From Ruminococcaceae bacterium UBA3451 (GTDB taxonomy: Bacteria > Bacillota > Clostridia > Oscillospirales > Acutalibacteraceae), in assembly GCA_002378845.1 (NCBI GenBank), contig DFRY01000040.1:1472-8110 (forward strand): 6,639 nt of DNA, read 5' to 3'. Both the position numbers and the translations under genes were made by a program. Of this stretch, positions 5,805 through 6,639 are shown piece after piece. Every line of letters starts with the position of its first letter. The first letter of the stretch is position 1. The notes under the pieces were generated by a model that ran no database searches, was not told where the DNA came from, and saw nothing but the letters and a program-made list of their open reading frames with translations.

Positions 5805-5810
5805 AGGAGG
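5803..5810 (+). promoter_or_regulatory. Ribosome binding site supporting the TTG start of the GH43-like gene
   Basis: AAAGGAGG, a full-strength Shine-Dalgarno site, begins inside the GH2 stop codon and ends seven bases before TTG at 5818. No ATG lies at a suitable distance; the first in-frame ATG (5839) would remove the start of the first propeller blade. Confidence 0.85.
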
Positions 5811-5817
5811 ACTTACA

Positions 5818-6639
5818 TTGAAACGCTCAGAAATTCACATGAGGGACCCTTTTGTCTATTGCGATAAAGCCCGCAAAAAATACTTTCTTTTTGGAACCAC
5901 CCTTGCAGACGGAGCCGGAAACGTTGACCCGCTGTTCGAGGTTTATGAAAGCAGCGACCTGGAAAACTTCAGCGGACCAAAGCCCGCATTCCTTCCTCCG
6001 AAAGGCTTTTGGGGCGTTCGGAACTACTGGGCGCCGGAAGTTTATTTTTATGAAGGCCGTTATTATATGTTCGCCTCTTTTAAAGGCGGCATCGGCGAAG
6101 AGCGCGGTACCGGCGTTTTGGTCGCAGATTCCCCGGAAGGGCCCTATGTGCCGCACAGTCCGTCGCATGTTACTTTAAAAGGCCACGAGTGTTTGGACGG
6201 CACCCTGCTGGTAGAACAAGGAAAGCCCTGGATTATTTACTGCCACGAATGGACCGAAACATTTTACGGCCGAATCGAAGCTCTTCCCCTCCGCGATGAT
6301 TTAAAGGAATCTTTAACGCAGGAGCCAATTCTCCTCGTAGATTCCAAAGAGATACCCTGGCTGCGCAAATTCAGCGATCCGCGAATAAACAAAGAAGGAT
6401 TTCTTACCGACGGCCCGTTTGTTCGCAGGACTTCATCCGGCTCATTGGTTTTGCTGTGGTCAAGCTATTCGAAGGAAGAAAAGGGGTATCATGGCGGGTA
6501 TACGGTCGCGATGGCCGTCAGCGAGTCGGGTTCCGTTCACGGGCCATGGCGGCAGGAAGAAACCCTGCTTTTGGACGAAAATTGCGGCCACAGCAGTATT
6601 TTTGAAGACCTAAACGGCAACTTGGTTCTGTGTGTACAT
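5818..6639 (+). CDS. Glycoside hydrolase family 43-like enzyme, N-terminal 274 residues (runs off the window)
   Basis: The frame from TTG reads MKRSEIHMRDPFVY and continues unbroken to the window end. It shows five-bladed beta-propeller features of GH43. Asp10 in MRDPF is the expected general base. WAPEVYFYEGRYYMFAS (71-87) is a typical second-blade segment. Asp127 in ECLDGTL fits the pKa-modulating aspartate. CHEW (142-145), TDGPF (197-201), WSSY (214-217) and CGHSSIF (256-262) follow. At the place where many GH43 enzymes have the acid glutamate (EGP), this protein has Asp198 (DGP); I recall a clade where DGPF is normal and CHEW is conserved, so Glu144 is an alternative acid. Family 43 enzymes are inverting arabinofuranosidases, xylosidases, arabinanases or galactosidases. 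There is no signal peptide, so it should work with the GH2 enzyme in the cytoplasm. The specific activity is unknown. The missing C-terminus is probably short for a single-domain member. Confidence 0.85.
   Translation, partial: MKRSEIHMRDPFVYCDKARKKYFLFGTTLADGAGNVDPLFEVYESSDLENFSGPKPAFLPPKGFWGVRNYWAPEVYFYEGRYYMFASFKGGIGEERGTGVLVADSPEGPYVPHSPSHVTLKGHECLDGTLLVEQGKPWIIYCHEWTETFYGRIEALPLRDDLKESLTQEPILLVDSKEIPWLRKFSDPRINKEGFLTDGPFVRRTSSGSLVLLWSSYSKEEKGYHGGYTVAMAVSESGSVHGPWRQEETLLLDENCGHSSIFEDLNGNLVLCVH

Noticed and set aside
1..6639. CRISPR array, transposon, toxin-antitoxin or defence system
   Set aside because: No repeat-spacer pattern, transposase, terminal inverted repeats or small coupled gene pair was found on either strand.

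Overview
The window looks like a chromosome segment from a low-to-moderate GC Firmicute, most likely a clostridium of the Oscillospiraceae/Ruminococcaceae kind. Support comes from the strong Shine-Dalgarno sites, the sigma-A type promoters (TTGACA/TATGAT and TATAAT boxes), a class II tRNA-Tyr with encoded CCA, the hairpin-plus-U-tract terminators and the lipoprotein signal on an exported transglutaminase-like protein. The genus is an inference and cannot be fixed from the sequence alone.

Left part (1-890, minus strand): the folate/pterin genes folE (GTP cyclohydrolase I, complete) and folP (dihydropteroate synthase, first 70 codons only). They are translationally coupled by a TGATG overlap and preceded by a well-formed promoter at 859-887. 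The folE leader carries a short tandem repeat.

Middle part (893-2721, minus strand): a perfect-palindrome terminator closes a 515-residue secreted lipoprotein with a Ser/Ala/Pro-rich linker and a Cys-His-Asp transglutaminase-like domain, which has its own promoter at 2547-2574. Upstream of it is a single tRNA-Tyr(GUA) gene with its own promoter and terminator and an odd T-loop (C at position 55).

Right part (2738-6639): a carbohydrate-utilisation locus. A minus-strand ArsR-like winged-helix regulator (324 aa) diverges from a plus-strand pair formed by a complete cytoplasmic family 2 glycoside hydrolase and a TTG-started family 43-like glycoside hydrolase that runs off the window. The AT-rich gap between them (3793-4055) holds two opposed promoters and three copies of an element related to TTATTACTGTAATAA. 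One copy abuts the regulator's -35 box, one covers the hydrolase promoter's -35 box and one lies just downstream of its expected transcription start. The simplest reading is a local regulator that controls itself and an operon breaking down imported oligosaccharides. The inducer, the sugar and the direction of control are not visible here.

I see no mobile element, CRISPR array, phage gene or defence system. The least explained parts are the operator set with its regulator, the hairpin at the start of the tRNA precursor, and the tRNA T-loop change.
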